A DNA stretch of 47,620 nt from Pseudooceanicola sp. HF7. Lineage in GTDB: Bacteria; Pseudomonadota; Alphaproteobacteria; Rhodobacterales; Rhodobacteraceae. Location: the NCBI RefSeq assembly GCF_011806405.1, contig NZ_JAATOW010000036.1, forward strand, positions 1 through 47,620. The letters are read 5' to 3'. The notes under the pieces are model-generated. The model had not been told where the DNA came from. It did no database searches and saw only the letters and a list, made by a program, of their open reading frames with translations. Position numbers and translations under genes: made by a program. Position 1 is the first letter of the stretch; every line of letters starts with the position of its first letter. Shown here piece after piece: positions 17,108 to 30,149 of this stretch.

Positions 17108-17539
17108 TCACTCGATGTAGTTGGCGTGATCGGGGTCGAGACCGATATGGGAGCCCATGGCGACCATGTCGGACATCAGCTTGGCCGTATGGGCCACCGC
17201 GTTGTCGTCGGTGGCGTCCTTCCAGGCCTTGCGTGCCTCGGCAACCCAGTCGTTCAGGATCTCCTGGGTCATTTCCTTCTGGTGAAGGGCCTTCTCTGCC
17301 AGGATGGTGACACCCTCGGCAGAGATTTCGGCAAAGCCGCCGGTCACGACGTAATCATCCTCGCCATCGGGCCCGCCCGAGATGTGCAGGACGCCGGGGC
17401 GCAGGGTGGTCATCATCGGCGCATGACCAGGCATCGCCGTGAGGTTCCCTTCGGTTCCCGGGATCTGCACGGATTCCACCTTACCGGAGACTAGGCTCCG
17501 TTCGGGGGAAACCAGGCTGAATTCCATCGTGTTTGCCAT
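17108..17539 (-). CDS. atpC: F1 ATP synthase epsilon subunit
   Basis: The 143-residue product starts MANTMEFSLVSPERSLVSGKV and contains GTEGNLTAMPGHAPMMTTLRPG, the conserved beta-sandwich signature of epsilon. The C-terminal part (LHQKEMTQEILNDWVAEARKAW) gives the helical region that can inhibit hydrolysis, somewhat reduced as in other alphaproteobacteria. It is the last gene of the operon, 11 bases after atpD, and directly precedes the terminator. Confidence 0.97.
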   Translation of the reverse strand: MANTMEFSLVSPERSLVSGKVESVQIPGTEGNLTAMPGHAPMMTTLRPGVLHISGGPDGEDDYVVTGGFAEISAEGVTILAEKALHQKEMTQEILNDWVAEARKAWKDATDDNAVAHTAKLMSDMVAMGSHIGLDPDHANYIE

Positions 17540-17550
17540 GGATCAGATCC

Positions 17551-18993
<1,443 letters not shown>

Positions 18994-19863
18994 TTAGAGC
19001 GCCTCGGCGCCCGAAATGATTTCGATCAGCTCGTTGGTGATGACCGCCTGACGTGTCCGGTTGTACTCGATGGACAGCTTGTCGATCATATCGCCAGCAT
19101 TGCGGGTTGCGTTGTCCATTGCGGACATCCGCGCGCCCTGTTCCGAGGCGGCATTTTCAAGCAGGGCCGCGAAGATCTGCGTCGCGACACCGCGCGGCAA
19201 CAGGTCTTCAAGGATCTCGGCCTCGCCGGGCTCATAGTCGTAATCCGCGGCGGCATCCCCGGAGTCCTCGAACACGGCAGGGATCACCTGCTGTGCCGTC
19301 GGCCTCTGGGTTACCACGTTCTCGAACTCCGCGTAGAAGATCGTGGCCACGTCAAAGTCACCCGCATCGTAGGAGGCAAGCAGCTTGGCCGCGACGGCCT
19401 GGGCATTTGCATAGCCCATCTGCTTCACCTCGGAGTGGTCGACGTGATCGACGAAGAGATCGCCGTGGGTACGCTTGAGCTGCTCGCGGCCCTTCTTGCC
19501 GACGGTGAGGATCTTCACCGTCTTGCCTTCGGCCTTGAGCTTTTCAATGTGGGTCCGCGCCAGCTTCACGATGTTCGTGTTGAAGCCGCCGCAGAGGCCG
19601 CGTTCCGCGGTCATGACGACGAGCATGTGCACGTCGTCCTTCCCGGTTCCCGCCAGCAGTTTCGGCGCCGTATCGGACCCGCCCACCGAGGCAGCGAGCT
19701 GGCCGAGGACCGCTTCGAAACGTTCCGCGTAAGGGCGGGCGTTCTCGGCGGCCTCCTGCGCGCGGCGAAGTTTCGCCGCGGCAACCATCTGCATGGCCTT
19801 GGTGATCTTGCGGGTCGATTTGACCGACGCGATCCTGTTTTTTAGGTCCTTCAGAGAAGGCAT
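18994..19863 (-). CDS. atpG: F1 ATP synthase gamma subunit
   Basis: The 289-residue product begins [24 protein letters not shown] and ends with the long C-terminal helix ([22 protein letters not shown] followed by [18 protein letters not shown]). These are the two coiled helices of the rotor shaft. The central Rossmann-like part includes ERGLCGGFN. Its length is normal for alphaproteobacteria. It follows atpA by 17 bases with AGGGGGGTAAGCA as the ribosome site. Confidence 0.97.
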   Translation of the reverse strand: MPSLKDLKNRIASVKSTRKITKAMQMVAAAKLRRAQEAAENARPYAERFEAVLGQLAASVGGSDTAPKLLAGTGKDDVHMLVVMTAERGLCGGFNTNIVKLARTHIEKLKAEGKTVKILTVGKKGREQLKRTHGDLFVDHVDHSEVKQMGYANAQAVAAKLLASYDAGDFDVATIFYAEFENVVTQRPTAQQVIPAVFEDSGDAAADYDYEPGEAEILEDLLPRGVATQIFAALLENAASEQGARMSAMDNATRNAGDMIDKLSIEYNRTRQAVITNELIEIISGAEAL

Positions 19864-19880
19864 TGCTTACCCCCCTAGGC

Positions 19881-21419
19881 TCAGGCGAAGTCTGCTGCGA
19901 ATTCGTCCAGCACTGCCTTCAGCTTGTCCGCGGGCTCGCCCTTGATCTTGGGGTCCTCGTCGGTGATCCACTGCAGGACCTCCGGCTTCTTGGACCGCAT
20001 GAAGGACAGCAGCTCCGTTTCGAAACGACCGACTTCGGAAACCGGGACCTTGTCCAGGTAGCCGTTGGTGCCGGCGAAGATGACGCAGACGATTTCCGCA
20101 TTGGTCAGCGGGCTGTACTGCGGCTGCTTCATCAGCTCGGTCAGACGGGCACCACGGTTCAGCAGACGCTGGGTTGCGGCATCAAGGTCGGAACCGAACT
20201 GGGCAAAGGCCGCCATCTCGCGGTACTGGGCCAGCGACAGTTTCACCGGACCGGCAACCGAGGACATCGCCTTGGTCTGGGCCGACGAACCCACGCGGGA
20301 CACCGACAGACCGGTGTTCACGGCCGGGCGGATACCCTGGTAGAACAGTTCCGTTTCCAGGAAGATCTGGCCGTCGGTGATGGAGATCACGTTGGTCGGA
20401 ATGAACGCGGAAACGTCGCCGCCCTGGGTTTCGATGATCGGCAGCGCCGTCAGCGAACCGGCACCGAAATCTTCGTTCAGCTTGGCCGAACGTTCCAGCA
20501 GGCGGGAGTGAAGGTAGAAAACGTCACCCGGGTAGGCTTCACGCCCCGGCGGACGACGCAGCAGCAGGGACATCTGGCGATAGGCCACGGCCTGCTTGGA
20601 AAGGTCATCGTAGATGATCAGCGCGTGCTTGCCGTTGTCACGGAAGTACTCGGCCATCGCGGTGGCGGTGTAGGGCGCCAGGTACTGCATCGGCGCGGGG
20701 TCCGAAGCGGTTGCGGCCACGACCATCGTGTATTCGATGGCGCCGGTCTCTTCCAGCTTCTTGACCAGCTGGGCAACGGTGGACCGCTTCTGGCCGACTG
20801 CAACGTAGATGCAGTACAGCTTCTTGCTGTCGTCGTCGCCAGCGGCGTCGTTGTAGGACTTCTGGTTCAGGATCGCGTCCAGGGCCACGGCGGTCTTGCC
20901 GGTCTGACGGTCACCAATGATCAGTTCCCGCTGGCCACGGCCGATCGGGATCATGGCGTCCACGGACTTCAGGCCGGTGGCCATCGGCTCGTGCACGGAT
21001 TTCCGCGGGATGATGCCCGGCGCCTTCACGTCGGCGACGCGACGCTCGGTGCCTTCGATCGGGCCCTTGCCGTCGAGCGGGTTCCCCAGGCCATCCATGA
21101 CGCGGCCCAGCAGGGCTTCGCCCGCGGGAACGTCCACGATGGAGTTGGTACGCTGGACGGTGTCGCCTTCCTTGATGTCACGGTCGGAGCCGAAGATCAC
21201 GACGCCGACGTTGTCGGCTTCGAGGTTCAGCGCCATACCCATGATACCGCCCGGGAATTCGACCATCTCGCCGGCCTGGACGTTGTCGAGGCCGTGGACA
21301 CGGGCAATACCGTCACCGACGGACAGCACCCGGCCGACCTCGGCCACCTTGGCTTCCTGGCCAAAGTTCTTGATCTGCTCCTTGAGGATAGCAGAGATTT
21401 CGGCAGCTTGGACTCCCAT
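19881..21419 (-). CDS. atpA: F1 ATP synthase alpha subunit
   Basis: The 512-residue product has the nucleotide-binding P-loop GDRQTGKT at 169-176, the [29 protein letters not shown] region, and the alpha-specific [12 protein letters not shown]. It forms the non-catalytic nucleotide sites of F1. Its ATG overlaps the atpH stop by one base, so the two are translationally coupled. Nothing unusual was seen. Confidence 0.98.
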   Translation of the reverse strand: MGVQAAEISAILKEQIKNFGQEAKVAEVGRVLSVGDGIARVHGLDNVQAGEMVEFPGGIMGMALNLEADNVGVVIFGSDRDIKEGDTVQRTNSIVDVPAGEALLGRVMDGLGNPLDGKGPIEGTERRVADVKAPGIIPRKSVHEPMATGLKSVDAMIPIGRGQRELIIGDRQTGKTAVALDAILNQKSYNDAAGDDDSKKLYCIYVAVGQKRSTVAQLVKKLEETGAIEYTMVVAATASDPAPMQYLAPYTATAMAEYFRDNGKHALIIYDDLSKQAVAYRQMSLLLRRPPGREAYPGDVFYLHSRLLERSAKLNEDFGAGSLTALPIIETQGGDVSAFIPTNVISITDGQIFLETELFYQGIRPAVNTGLSVSRVGSSAQTKAMSSVAGPVKLSLAQYREMAAFAQFGSDLDAATQRLLNRGARLTELMKQPQYSPLTNAEIVCVIFAGTNGYLDKVPVSEVGRFETELLSFMRSKKPEVLQWITDEDPKIKGEPADKLKAVLDEFAADFA

Positions 21420-21979
21420 TATCCGACCTCTTTCATGACATTCTGGAGTGCGTTCAGTTTCGAGCGGATCGAGGTATCGACCATGCGCGAACCCACTTTG
21501 ACGACAAGACCACCGATGAGGGATTCATCGACGGTCGTTTGGAGTTTAACCTGCTTGCCGATCGTCTCGGCCAGCATGGCGGAAAGTTTTTCCGATTGTT
21601 CTTTGGTCAGCGGCTCTGCGCTGGTGACCTCTGCGGTCACTTCACCCTTGTGCTCTGCGAGCAGCTCTTCGAGACGTTTGACCAGCTGAGGCAGGGCGAA
21701 AAGACGGCGCTTCTGCGCCATCAGGCCCAGCGTGCTGCTCAGCGCGGCCGTCAGGCCCAGCTTTGCAGCCACGGCGGCAATGGCGTTGCCCTGCTCCGTG
21801 CGGCTGATCAGAGGAGAGGAAATGACCTCCCGCAGGTCTTCGCTGGCGTCCAGCGCAGCGGAGAGCTCGTTAACGCTCGTTTCGAGGTCGCTCAGCTCGC
21901 CGTTCTCATTCGAAATCTCGAAAACGGCCGAGGCATAGCGCGAGGCGATGCCATAGGAAATCGAAGCTGGTTCGGACAC
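21419..21979 (-). CDS. atpH: F1 ATP synthase delta subunit
   Basis: The 186-residue product has the OSCP/delta pattern: [12 protein letters not shown] at the N terminus, [15 protein letters not shown] in the middle and [31 protein letters not shown] at the C terminus, which binds the stator. The real start is GTG 21979 (SEPASISYG form) with GGAAGGGTGGAC just upstream; an in-frame ATG further upstream is not credible. It is the first gene of atpHAGDC. Confidence 0.95.
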   Translation of the reverse strand: MSEPASISYGIASRYASAVFEISNENGELSDLETSVNELSAALDASEDLREVISSPLISRTEQGNAIAAVAAKLGLTAALSSTLGLMAQKRRLFALPQLVKRLEELLAEHKGEVTAEVTSAEPLTKEQSEKLSAMLAETIGKQVKLQTTVDESLIGGLVVKVGSRMVDTSIRSKLNALQNVMKEVG

Positions 21980-22556
21980 GTCCACCCTTCCGATATCTGG
22001 CCCCACCCCGTTCATTTGTATCGGCGCAGGGGGTTTGCTGCCTTGGCGCTGCCAAAGCATCGAAATCGGCGTTGGTCTAGCAGAGCCCTGCCCCCCCATC
22101 AACCCGCTTGAAGGGGTTATCGCATTCAGGGCCGGGGCCGGTTTTCCAGCGTTTTCAGTGACTAACGCGCTTTACCCCGATTGGCCACCCGTGCCCAGAC
22201 AGGCAAAGCGTCAGATATTGTTCACCTTTTTGCGATTTGGTCGCCCAACAACAAATCTGCATTTTCAAGGATTCTCTAGTAAGGATTTTTTAACGTCTCC
22301 TCCCAGCCTGCGACGAAGCGGTACAGTTAACCTCGGGAAACGTTGCTGCTTTGACGCAGTTCAGCCGCAATTTCCGGGATGGATCTACACCTTTCGGATG
22401 CAGCGGATTGACGCCGATCAACCGCAGGCTGCGACGCCTCAGGCAGCGCTTGCGGCGCGCCAAACCCGCCCCGGTCGGGATTCTGTCGGTGCATGACAGC
22501 GCCGTCGGCGCCCGCTCCGCGCCCTGCCCGGTGACGCCTCTTCAGCGCCCCGTTCT
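21980..22556. other. 577-base noncoding stretch upstream of atpH
   Basis: No convincing gene on either strand; the short frames inside it have no recognisable domain and poor starts. It must hold the atp operon promoter. Bases about 22200-22310 form an AT-rich patch that contrasts with the surrounding GC-rich DNA. Further on are a CTGTC/GACAG hairpin (22482-22498) and a GCGCC/GGCGC hairpin (about 22500-22511). The region could encode a small RNA, but no clear promoter-terminator pair was found. Confidence 0.6.
22074..22102 (-). promoter_or_regulatory. Candidate sigma-70 promoter of the atp operon
   Basis: On the minus strand TTGATG (22097-22102) and TAGACC (22074-22079) are 17 bases apart, about 95 bases before the atpH GTG. 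The -35 is good (4 of 6) and the -10 is weak (3 of 6), so this is tentative. Confidence 0.35.
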
Positions 22557-23339
22557 TCAGCGACCTGTCGGAACCGGCGTGGCTTCCCGCGCGGTCTCGG
22601 GCTTGGGCGCGGGGGCCGTCAGCCCCTCCAGCACCCGCAGCCCCGAACCCCGCCGGGCGCGCTCGCCCGGGCCGGCCGGCAGATGCACGCGCTTGGTGGC
22701 CTCCACCATCAGCACCCCGCCAGAGACGATCATTGCCATGGCACCGCCCAGCCCCTCCCAGAACCCGGCCGTCTTGCGCCAGAACCGGCGGTGAGAGGGT
22801 GGCTGGTACAGCGTGTGAACGTGGTTCTCCGGCAGGAAGGCGTGGGACTTCAGCTGCGCTTCCAGCTGCCCCTGGCTATAGGGCCGCCCGTAGCCGAAAG
22901 GCGTGCGGTCCGACCGCGACCAGAGCCCGGCGCGGTGGGGCACGATGAACAGCGCCCGCCCTCCCGGCCCCAGCACCCGGAAGCATTCCTCCAGCAGTTC
23001 AGAGGGGCGCTCGGTGGTTTCCAGCCCGTGCATCAGCACCAGCTTGTCCACCTGGCCCGTGTCGATCGGCCAGCGGGTTTCCTCGCACAGGACAGAGACA
23101 TTGGGCATCCCCGCCGGCCAGGGCATCACGCCCTGCGGTCCCGGCATCAGCCCGATGACCCGCCGCGCCTCCGGCAGGTAGGGGCGCAACAGCGGCACCG
23201 CGAAGCCGAAGCCGACCACCGTCTGCCCCTTGGCCTCGGGCCAGAGCGTCAGCACCTGCTTGCGAATATTGGCCTGGGCCGCGCGCCCCAGCGTCGACCG
23301 GTAATAGAAGTTGCGCAGGTCCTGGACGTCCAGATGCAT
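22557..23339 (-). CDS. Class I SAM-dependent methyltransferase
   Basis: The 260-residue product has a Rossmann methyltransferase core: [15 protein letters not shown] in place of the usual GxGxG motif I, then a [10 protein letters not shown] motif and the conserved [21 protein letters not shown]. This is the Methyltransf_11 layout. A hydrophobic segment near residues 195-220 may be a membrane-associated helix, and the C-terminal tail is Pro/Ala-rich. Motif I is GFGFA, slightly degenerate, but it keeps the Gly loop. Substrate unknown. The start at 23339 follows GGAGCGGCTTTCA. It is divergent from gloB. Confidence 0.88.
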   Translation of the reverse strand: MHLDVQDLRNFYYRSTLGRAAQANIRKQVLTLWPEAKGQTVVGFGFAVPLLRPYLPEARRVIGLMPGPQGVMPWPAGMPNVSVLCEETRWPIDTGQVDKLVLMHGLETTERPSELLEECFRVLGPGGRALFIVPHRAGLWSRSDRTPFGYGRPYSQGQLEAQLKSHAFLPENHVHTLYQPPSHRRFWRKTAGFWEGLGGAMAMIVSGGVLMVEATKRVHLPAGPGERARRGSGLRVLEGLTAPAPKPETAREATPVPTGR

Positions 23340-23399
23340 TGAAAGCCGCTCCGCGAGGTGGTTCACTCAAAGACAATAGCAATGAAGGACGATTTTGCC

Positions 23400-24158
23400 A
23401 TGGCCCTCGACCTTGTGACCATTCCCTGCCGCAGCGACAATTACGCCTACCTGGTGAACGGCCCCGACGGCTGCTGCATCGTGGATGCGCCGGAGGCCGC
23501 GCCGATCATTGCCGCCGCGCGGGACAAGGGCTGGACACCCACCGCCCTGCTCATCACCCACCACCACCACGATCACGTGGAGGGCATAGAGGCGCTGCGC
23601 GACGCCTTCCCCGGGCTCACCGTCACCGGCCCCGCCGCCGAAAAGGACAAGATGCCCGCCATGGATCACTACGTGGCCGAGGGCGACAGCGGCGGCCCCT
23701 GCGGCTGGCAGGTGATCGAGGTCCCGGGCCACACCCTGGGCCATATCGCCTACCACATGCCCGAAGCGGAGCTGGTCTTTACCGCCGACAGCCTCATGGC
23801 GCTTGGCTGCGGCCGGGTCTTCGAGGGCACGATGGACATGATGTACGCCAGCCTGTGCAAGCTCGCCGCGCTGCCGCCGCAGACCACCGTCTGCTCCGGT
23901 CACGAATACACCAGCGCCAACGGCAAGTTCGCCCGGACCATTGAACCGGACAATCCCGCACTTATATCGCGTATCGAAGCCGTCGCAGAGGCCCGCGCCG
24001 CTGGTCGGCCCACCGTGCCCTCCCGCCTTTCGGAAGAACTTGAAACCAACCCCTACCTGCGGGCGCACCTGCCATCCCTGGCCGAAGCCGTCGGCCTTCC
24101 CGGTGCCGCCCCCGCCCAGGTCTTTGCCGAGGTCCGGCGCAGAAAGGACGCATTCTGA
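23400..24158 (+). CDS. gloB: Hydroxyacylglutathione hydrolase (glyoxalase II)
   Basis: The 252-residue product has the metallo-beta-lactamase motif THHHHDH at 53-59, a later GHTLGHIAYH His ligand, FTADSLMALGCGR with the bridging Asp, and GHEYTSANGKF with the final metal His. The last segment and the C-terminal LRAHLP/VFAEVRRRKDAF are glyoxalase II features that bind glutathione. It hydrolyses S-lactoylglutathione to D-lactate and glutathione. The start at 23400 follows AAGGACGATTTTGCC; an ATG 14 codons upstream is less likely. No gloA is nearby. Confidence 0.95.
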   Translation: MALDLVTIPCRSDNYAYLVNGPDGCCIVDAPEAAPIIAAARDKGWTPTALLITHHHHDHVEGIEALRDAFPGLTVTGPAAEKDKMPAMDHYVAEGDSGGPCGWQVIEVPGHTLGHIAYHMPEAELVFTADSLMALGCGRVFEGTMDMMYASLCKLAALPPQTTVCSGHEYTSANGKFARTIEPDNPALISRIEAVAEARAAGRPTVPSRLSEELETNPYLRAHLPSLAEAVGLPGAAPAQVFAEVRRRKDAF

Positions 24159-24326
24159 AACGCCTCATAGCGCTCCACTTGTCATGCAAAGCAGATAAAT
24201 GTGATCGCGCGTCCGCAGAAAAACCTTGAAGCTTCGGCAAGATCGACCAAACTTTAAGACTAAGAGGCCATGTTGGACCTGGGGTCCGTTACCCCGCTCC
24301 GACACAGATCGAAAAGGAGCACCGCA

Positions 24327-26666
<2,340 letters not shown>

Positions 26667-26717
26667 CCCGCGGCCCGCGCACGGGCGGGCCCGCGGCAAA
26701 AGCGAACACTCACGGAG

Positions 26718-26750
26718 GAAAGGGCGGGGATCTTCCCCGCCCTTTCTTCT
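26718..26750 (+). terminator. Rho-independent terminator after clpA
   Basis: GAAAGGGCGGGGA (26718-26730) pairs perfectly with TCCCCGCCCTTTC (26734-26746) around a TCT loop and continues into TTCT. It lies 51 bases after the clpA stop. Confidence 0.9.
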
Positions 26751-26800
26751 GCGTCCTACCCTCAGCGCCCAACCACCGCGCGCTGCGTTAACCCGGCCAA

Positions 26801-26853
26801 ATACCGACACGCGCACCGACGTGATACCGACGTAATACCGACGCGATACAGAC
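26801..26853. repeat. Five near-identical 11-12 bp direct repeats (ATACCGACGT-like)
   Basis: ATACCGAC-type units begin at 26801, 26813 (GCACCGAC), 26824, 26835 and 26846 (ATACAGAC). The spacing is 12, 11, 11 and 11 bases, close to one helical turn. The array lies between the clpA terminator and the end of the convergent OmpA-domain gene, where no promoter is needed. Its role is unknown. Confidence 0.7.
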
Positions 26854-26962
26854 GTTGCCCAAAGCGCGGATTCCCCCTGTTAACCAGGGTTTTGACCCCG
26901 ATTCGGGTGGCATCCGCCCCGCCGCAGGCCGCACGGTCCGGTACCATTTGTTAAGGGGGCGC

Positions 26963-28876
26963 TCAGCGCTCGGTGAACTTGAGCTCGATCCGTCGGTTCT
27001 GGGCGCGGGCATCGGGGCTGCTGCCCTCCGCAATCGGCTGGTATTCCCCGAAGCCATTGGCCGACAGCCGCTGCGGCGGGATGCCAAGGGAGATCATGTA
27101 ACGCACCACCGACAGGGCGCGGGCCTGGGAAAGTTCCCAGTTATCAGCGAATTGCCCGGCACCAGAGATCGGGACGTCATCGGTGTGCCCATCCACCCGG
27201 ATGATCCAGTCGATGCCATCGGGGATCTCGTCGGCCACCTCGAACAGGATGCCCGCCACCTGGTCGATCTGGTCCTCGCCTTCCGTGGCCAAGTCCGCGC
27301 TGCCGATGTCGAAGAGCACTTCGGAGGAAAAGACGAAGCGGTCCCCCACGATGCGCACACCATCCTGCCCCGCCAGCACCTCGCGCATGCGCCCGAAGAA
27401 GTCGGAGCGGAATTTCTTAAGTTGTTCAGCCTCTTGCTGCAGCCGCTCCGCTTCCGCCGCCAGCCGCTCGCGCTCTTTCTTCTCGGCGGCCGCCACCTGC
27501 GCCAGCGCCGCGTTCAGGTCCGATCCCAGCGACTGGATCTGCACCTGGCTCGCCGCATCGCGCTCCTTGTAGTCATCCAGCAGGGACTGCAGGCTGCCCA
27601 GCTGCGTCCGCAGTGCTGCAACCTGTTGATTCAAAAGCGTTGCCTTGCGCTGGCTCTCGGCCGATTGCGCCTCTTCCTCGGCCAGGGCCGCATTGGCCTG
27701 CTGCAAGAGGATCGCGCGCTGCTCGGCCTCCGACAGCCGGGCCTCTGCCTCTTGCTCGGCCGCCAGCTTCGCCGCCAGTGCTGCGGTCAGCTGCTTGCGC
27801 ACCTCTTCCGCATCCAGCTCCGCCGCGCTCAGATCACCCTGCGCCGCCTCCAGCGCCGCCTGAAGCGCTGCCAGCCGCGCCACCCGGTCCTCGGAGCCTT
27901 CCTGCACCGAGTCCAGCTGGTCCTGCGCCTGCGCAAGCGAGGTTTCAAGCGCCGCCGCATCCGCCTCTGCCGCCTGCTGCTCCAACAGGGCTGCGGCCAG
28001 CTTCTCGTCCAGCCCGTCGCGCGCGGCCTCTGCGGCGGCCAGCAGGGTCAGCGTGTCCTCGGCCTTCTGGCGCTGCTCTTCCAGCGCCAGCGTCATCGCC
28101 GTCAGCTCATCCTGGGAATTCTGCAAGCGCTCGCGCAGCCGCCGTGCGGCTTCGGATTCTGCAAGCTTTTCAGCCTCTTCCCCCGAAAGCTGCTGCTCAA
28201 GCTCGCCCACCCGCGCGCTCAGGCCCGCAGCCTCCTGCGCGGCCTCGGCCTGGTCTGCCTTCAGATCGGCCACCAGTGCTTCCAGCGCCTCGCGCCGGGC
28301 GGCGGCCAGCCGGGCGGCCTCTGTCTGGGCGTCGATCTCATCCCGCGCTCGCGCCACGGCAAGGTTCAGCGCCTCTTGTTCGTCCGCCAGTCGGTCACGC
28401 TCGCCTTCCAGCTCTGCCACGGTGTCGCGGGCATCGTCGCGCTGCGACAGAAGGGTGGCCACCTGGGCCTCGAAATCCGTGATCCGGGACTGCGCGGCCT
28501 GCAATTGCTGCTGGCTCTGATCGCGCTGCTGGATAAGAGAATTGATCAGCGCGGATTGCTCATCCACCTGCCCGCTCAGGTCCGTGACCTGGCCCTCAAG
28601 CGCCTGCGATCTTTCCCGTTCCAGCCCCAGCGTGCGTGACAAGGCGGCCAGGTTCGCGGCCAGCTCACCCAGCTCATCCCTTTGGGATGTCACGGTATCT
28701 TGCAGCGTATCCAGTTCGCTTTCCTGCCCGGTGATGGTTTCCTGCAGGGCGTATTGCATGATCATGAAGATCGTCAGCACGAACATCAGGACCATCAGCA
28801 GGCCGGTCATCGCATCGACGAAACCCGGCCAGATATTCGCTTGGAGCCTGGCCCCGGATCTGCGGGAAAGCGCCAT
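26963..28876 (-). CDS. MotB/OmpA-like protein: membrane helix, very long coiled coil, OmpA domain
   Basis: The product has 637 residues. Residues 14-45 (NIWPGFVDAMTGLLMVLMFV and on) form one membrane helix with Asp21 at its start. That is the position of the ion-carrying Asp in MotB and ZorB. Residues about 46-500 are an almost unbroken Glu/Gln/Ala/Leu/Arg coiled coil. Residues about 507-637 are an OmpA/MotB peptidoglycan-binding domain, with VLFDIGSADL, VDGHTDDVPI, NWELSQARA and NRRIELKF. The coiled coil should be periplasmic. The stop of the channel gene is 3 bases upstream of this ATG. I read the pair as the stator or rod of an ion-driven envelope machine of unknown purpose. Confidence 0.9.
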   Translation of the reverse strand: MALSRRSGARLQANIWPGFVDAMTGLLMVLMFVLTIFMIMQYALQETITGQESELDTLQDTVTSQRDELGELAANLAALSRTLGLERERSQALEGQVTDLSGQVDEQSALINSLIQQRDQSQQQLQAAQSRITDFEAQVATLLSQRDDARDTVAELEGERDRLADEQEALNLAVARARDEIDAQTEAARLAAARREALEALVADLKADQAEAAQEAAGLSARVGELEQQLSGEEAEKLAESEAARRLRERLQNSQDELTAMTLALEEQRQKAEDTLTLLAAAEAARDGLDEKLAAALLEQQAAEADAAALETSLAQAQDQLDSVQEGSEDRVARLAALQAALEAAQGDLSAAELDAEEVRKQLTAALAAKLAAEQEAEARLSEAEQRAILLQQANAALAEEEAQSAESQRKATLLNQQVAALRTQLGSLQSLLDDYKERDAASQVQIQSLGSDLNAALAQVAAAEKKERERLAAEAERLQQEAEQLKKFRSDFFGRMREVLAGQDGVRIVGDRFVFSSEVLFDIGSADLATEGEDQIDQVAGILFEVADEIPDGIDWIIRVDGHTDDVPISGAGQFADNWELSQARALSVVRYMISLGIPPQRLSANGFGEYQPIAEGSSPDARAQNRRIELKFTER

Positions 28877-28879
28877 GGC

Positions 28880-30082
28880 CTAGCGGTCCTGGTCCGGCAG
28901 CTGCGTCGGGCGCTGCCCGGTGCGCTGTCCCTGAGAGATCACGCGGCTGAGCGCGGCAATATCCGTGCGCAGCTCTGCCATGGTCTCATGCCGCCCGGCG
29001 CTGATCTCTTCCAGGATCCGCAGCAGCTGGGTGTCCATGGACCGCAGGCGCATCCGGCTTTCGGCATCCATGCCCTCGCCCTCTCCGCCGATCTCGGTCA
29101 GCCGGGTCAGCAGCGCATCCTGACCATCCGCGATCCGGCTCAGCGCATCGGCAATCGGGCTGTTCACGGCATTCTGCGCGGCCATGCGATCGGTCAGGCG
29201 CTCAATCGTGTCGGCCAGGTTGGACAGCTTTCCGTCCAGCGACTCCCGGGCCTCTTCAGAGCGCAGGAACAGGCCCTGAAGCCCCTCCATCTGGTCGCCC
29301 AGGTTGTCCAGCACCGCCGCCAGCGCATCGGAGTTCGCCCCATCGTCACTGTCGGCCAGCCCCAGCCGGGTGATGGTGGACAGCCATTCCTCCAGCTCGC
29401 GGTAGAAACGGTTCTGGCCATGGCCCGCGAAAAGCTCAAGCAGGCCCACGATCAGCGATCCCGCCAGGCCGATCAGGGAAGAGGCAAAGGCCACGCCCAT
29501 GCCCCCCAGCTGGCTTTCCAGCCCCGACATCAGCCGGGCAAAGACATTGGCCCCGTCTTCGCCTTCCTGCGGCACCAGGCTCTGGATCGTTTCGACCACC
29601 GCCGGGACGGTCGTTGCCAGCCCGTAGAAGGTGCCCAGAAGGCCCAGGAAGATCAGCAGAGAGGTGATGTAACGGGTGATTTCGCGCCCTTCGTCGATCC
29701 GCGTGACCACCGATTCAAGGATCGAGGCCGAGGAGGAGGACGAGATCTGCATGCGCTTGGTGCGCCCGGCCAGCAGCGTGGCCAGCGGCGTCAGCAGCCG
29801 GGGCGCGCGATCCGTGGCCGAGGTGACGCCGGAGGCAAAGCGTTCGATCCAGCGGACCGATGAAATAAGCTGCGCGACCTGCCAGAAACAGGCGATCACG
29901 CCCAGCACGAAGACAAAGGCGATGAAGCCGTTGAGATAGGGGTTAGCCTCGAACACCGGGCGCAGGCTGGGATAGACCAGGACACCGCCGAAGCCGCAAA
30001 GCCCCAAGACGATCAGCATCAGGATTACCTGCCGGACGGGTTGCGAAAAATGCGGCTCCGCCTCGAGATCCTTCTGCGCCAT
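28880..30082 (-). CDS. MotA/TolQ/ExbB family proton-channel protein (ZorA-like architecture)
   Basis: The 400-residue product has membrane helices at about residues 17-37, 50-72, 137-158 and 194-220. The third includes SLLIFLGLLGTFYGLATTV, the hallmark of the MotA/TolQ/ExbB/ZorA channel family, and the fourth is VAFASSLIGLAGSLIVGLLE. The remaining 180 residues are a charged, helical cytoplasmic tail. MotA, TolQ and ExbB do not have such a tail in this form, but ZorA does. The ATG follows GGCAGGAGCGT. It is the first gene of the pair, 3 bases before the MotB/OmpA-like gene. Confidence 0.9.
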   Translation of the reverse strand: MAQKDLEAEPHFSQPVRQVILMLIVLGLCGFGGVLVYPSLRPVFEANPYLNGFIAFVFVLGVIACFWQVAQLISSVRWIERFASGVTSATDRAPRLLTPLATLLAGRTKRMQISSSSSASILESVVTRIDEGREITRYITSLLIFLGLLGTFYGLATTVPAVVETIQSLVPQEGEDGANVFARLMSGLESQLGGMGVAFASSLIGLAGSLIVGLLELFAGHGQNRFYRELEEWLSTITRLGLADSDDGANSDALAAVLDNLGDQMEGLQGLFLRSEEARESLDGKLSNLADTIERLTDRMAAQNAVNSPIADALSRIADGQDALLTRLTEIGGEGEGMDAESRMRLRSMDTQLLRILEEISAGRHETMAELRTDIAALSRVISQGQRTGQRPTQLPDQDR

Positions 30083-30149
30083 ACGCTCCTGCCTCAGCCT
30101 TGCTTGCCCTGCGGCGACTCTAGGTGTTTTGCCGTTTCAAGAAAAGGGC

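Noticed and set aside
19863-21689. 608-codon open frame on the plus strand
   Set aside because: Antisense to atpA and atpH; same codon-bias explanation.
22351-22794. 147-codon open frame on the plus strand upstream of the methyltransferase end
   Set aside because: Arg/Pro-rich, no domain, no ribosome site, and its second half is antisense to the methyltransferase.
26963-30082. Complete Zorya anti-phage system
   Set aside because: Only the ZorA/ZorB-like pair is present. No ZorC, ZorD or ZorE, nuclease or helicase gene lies next to it, and the flanks are core genes.
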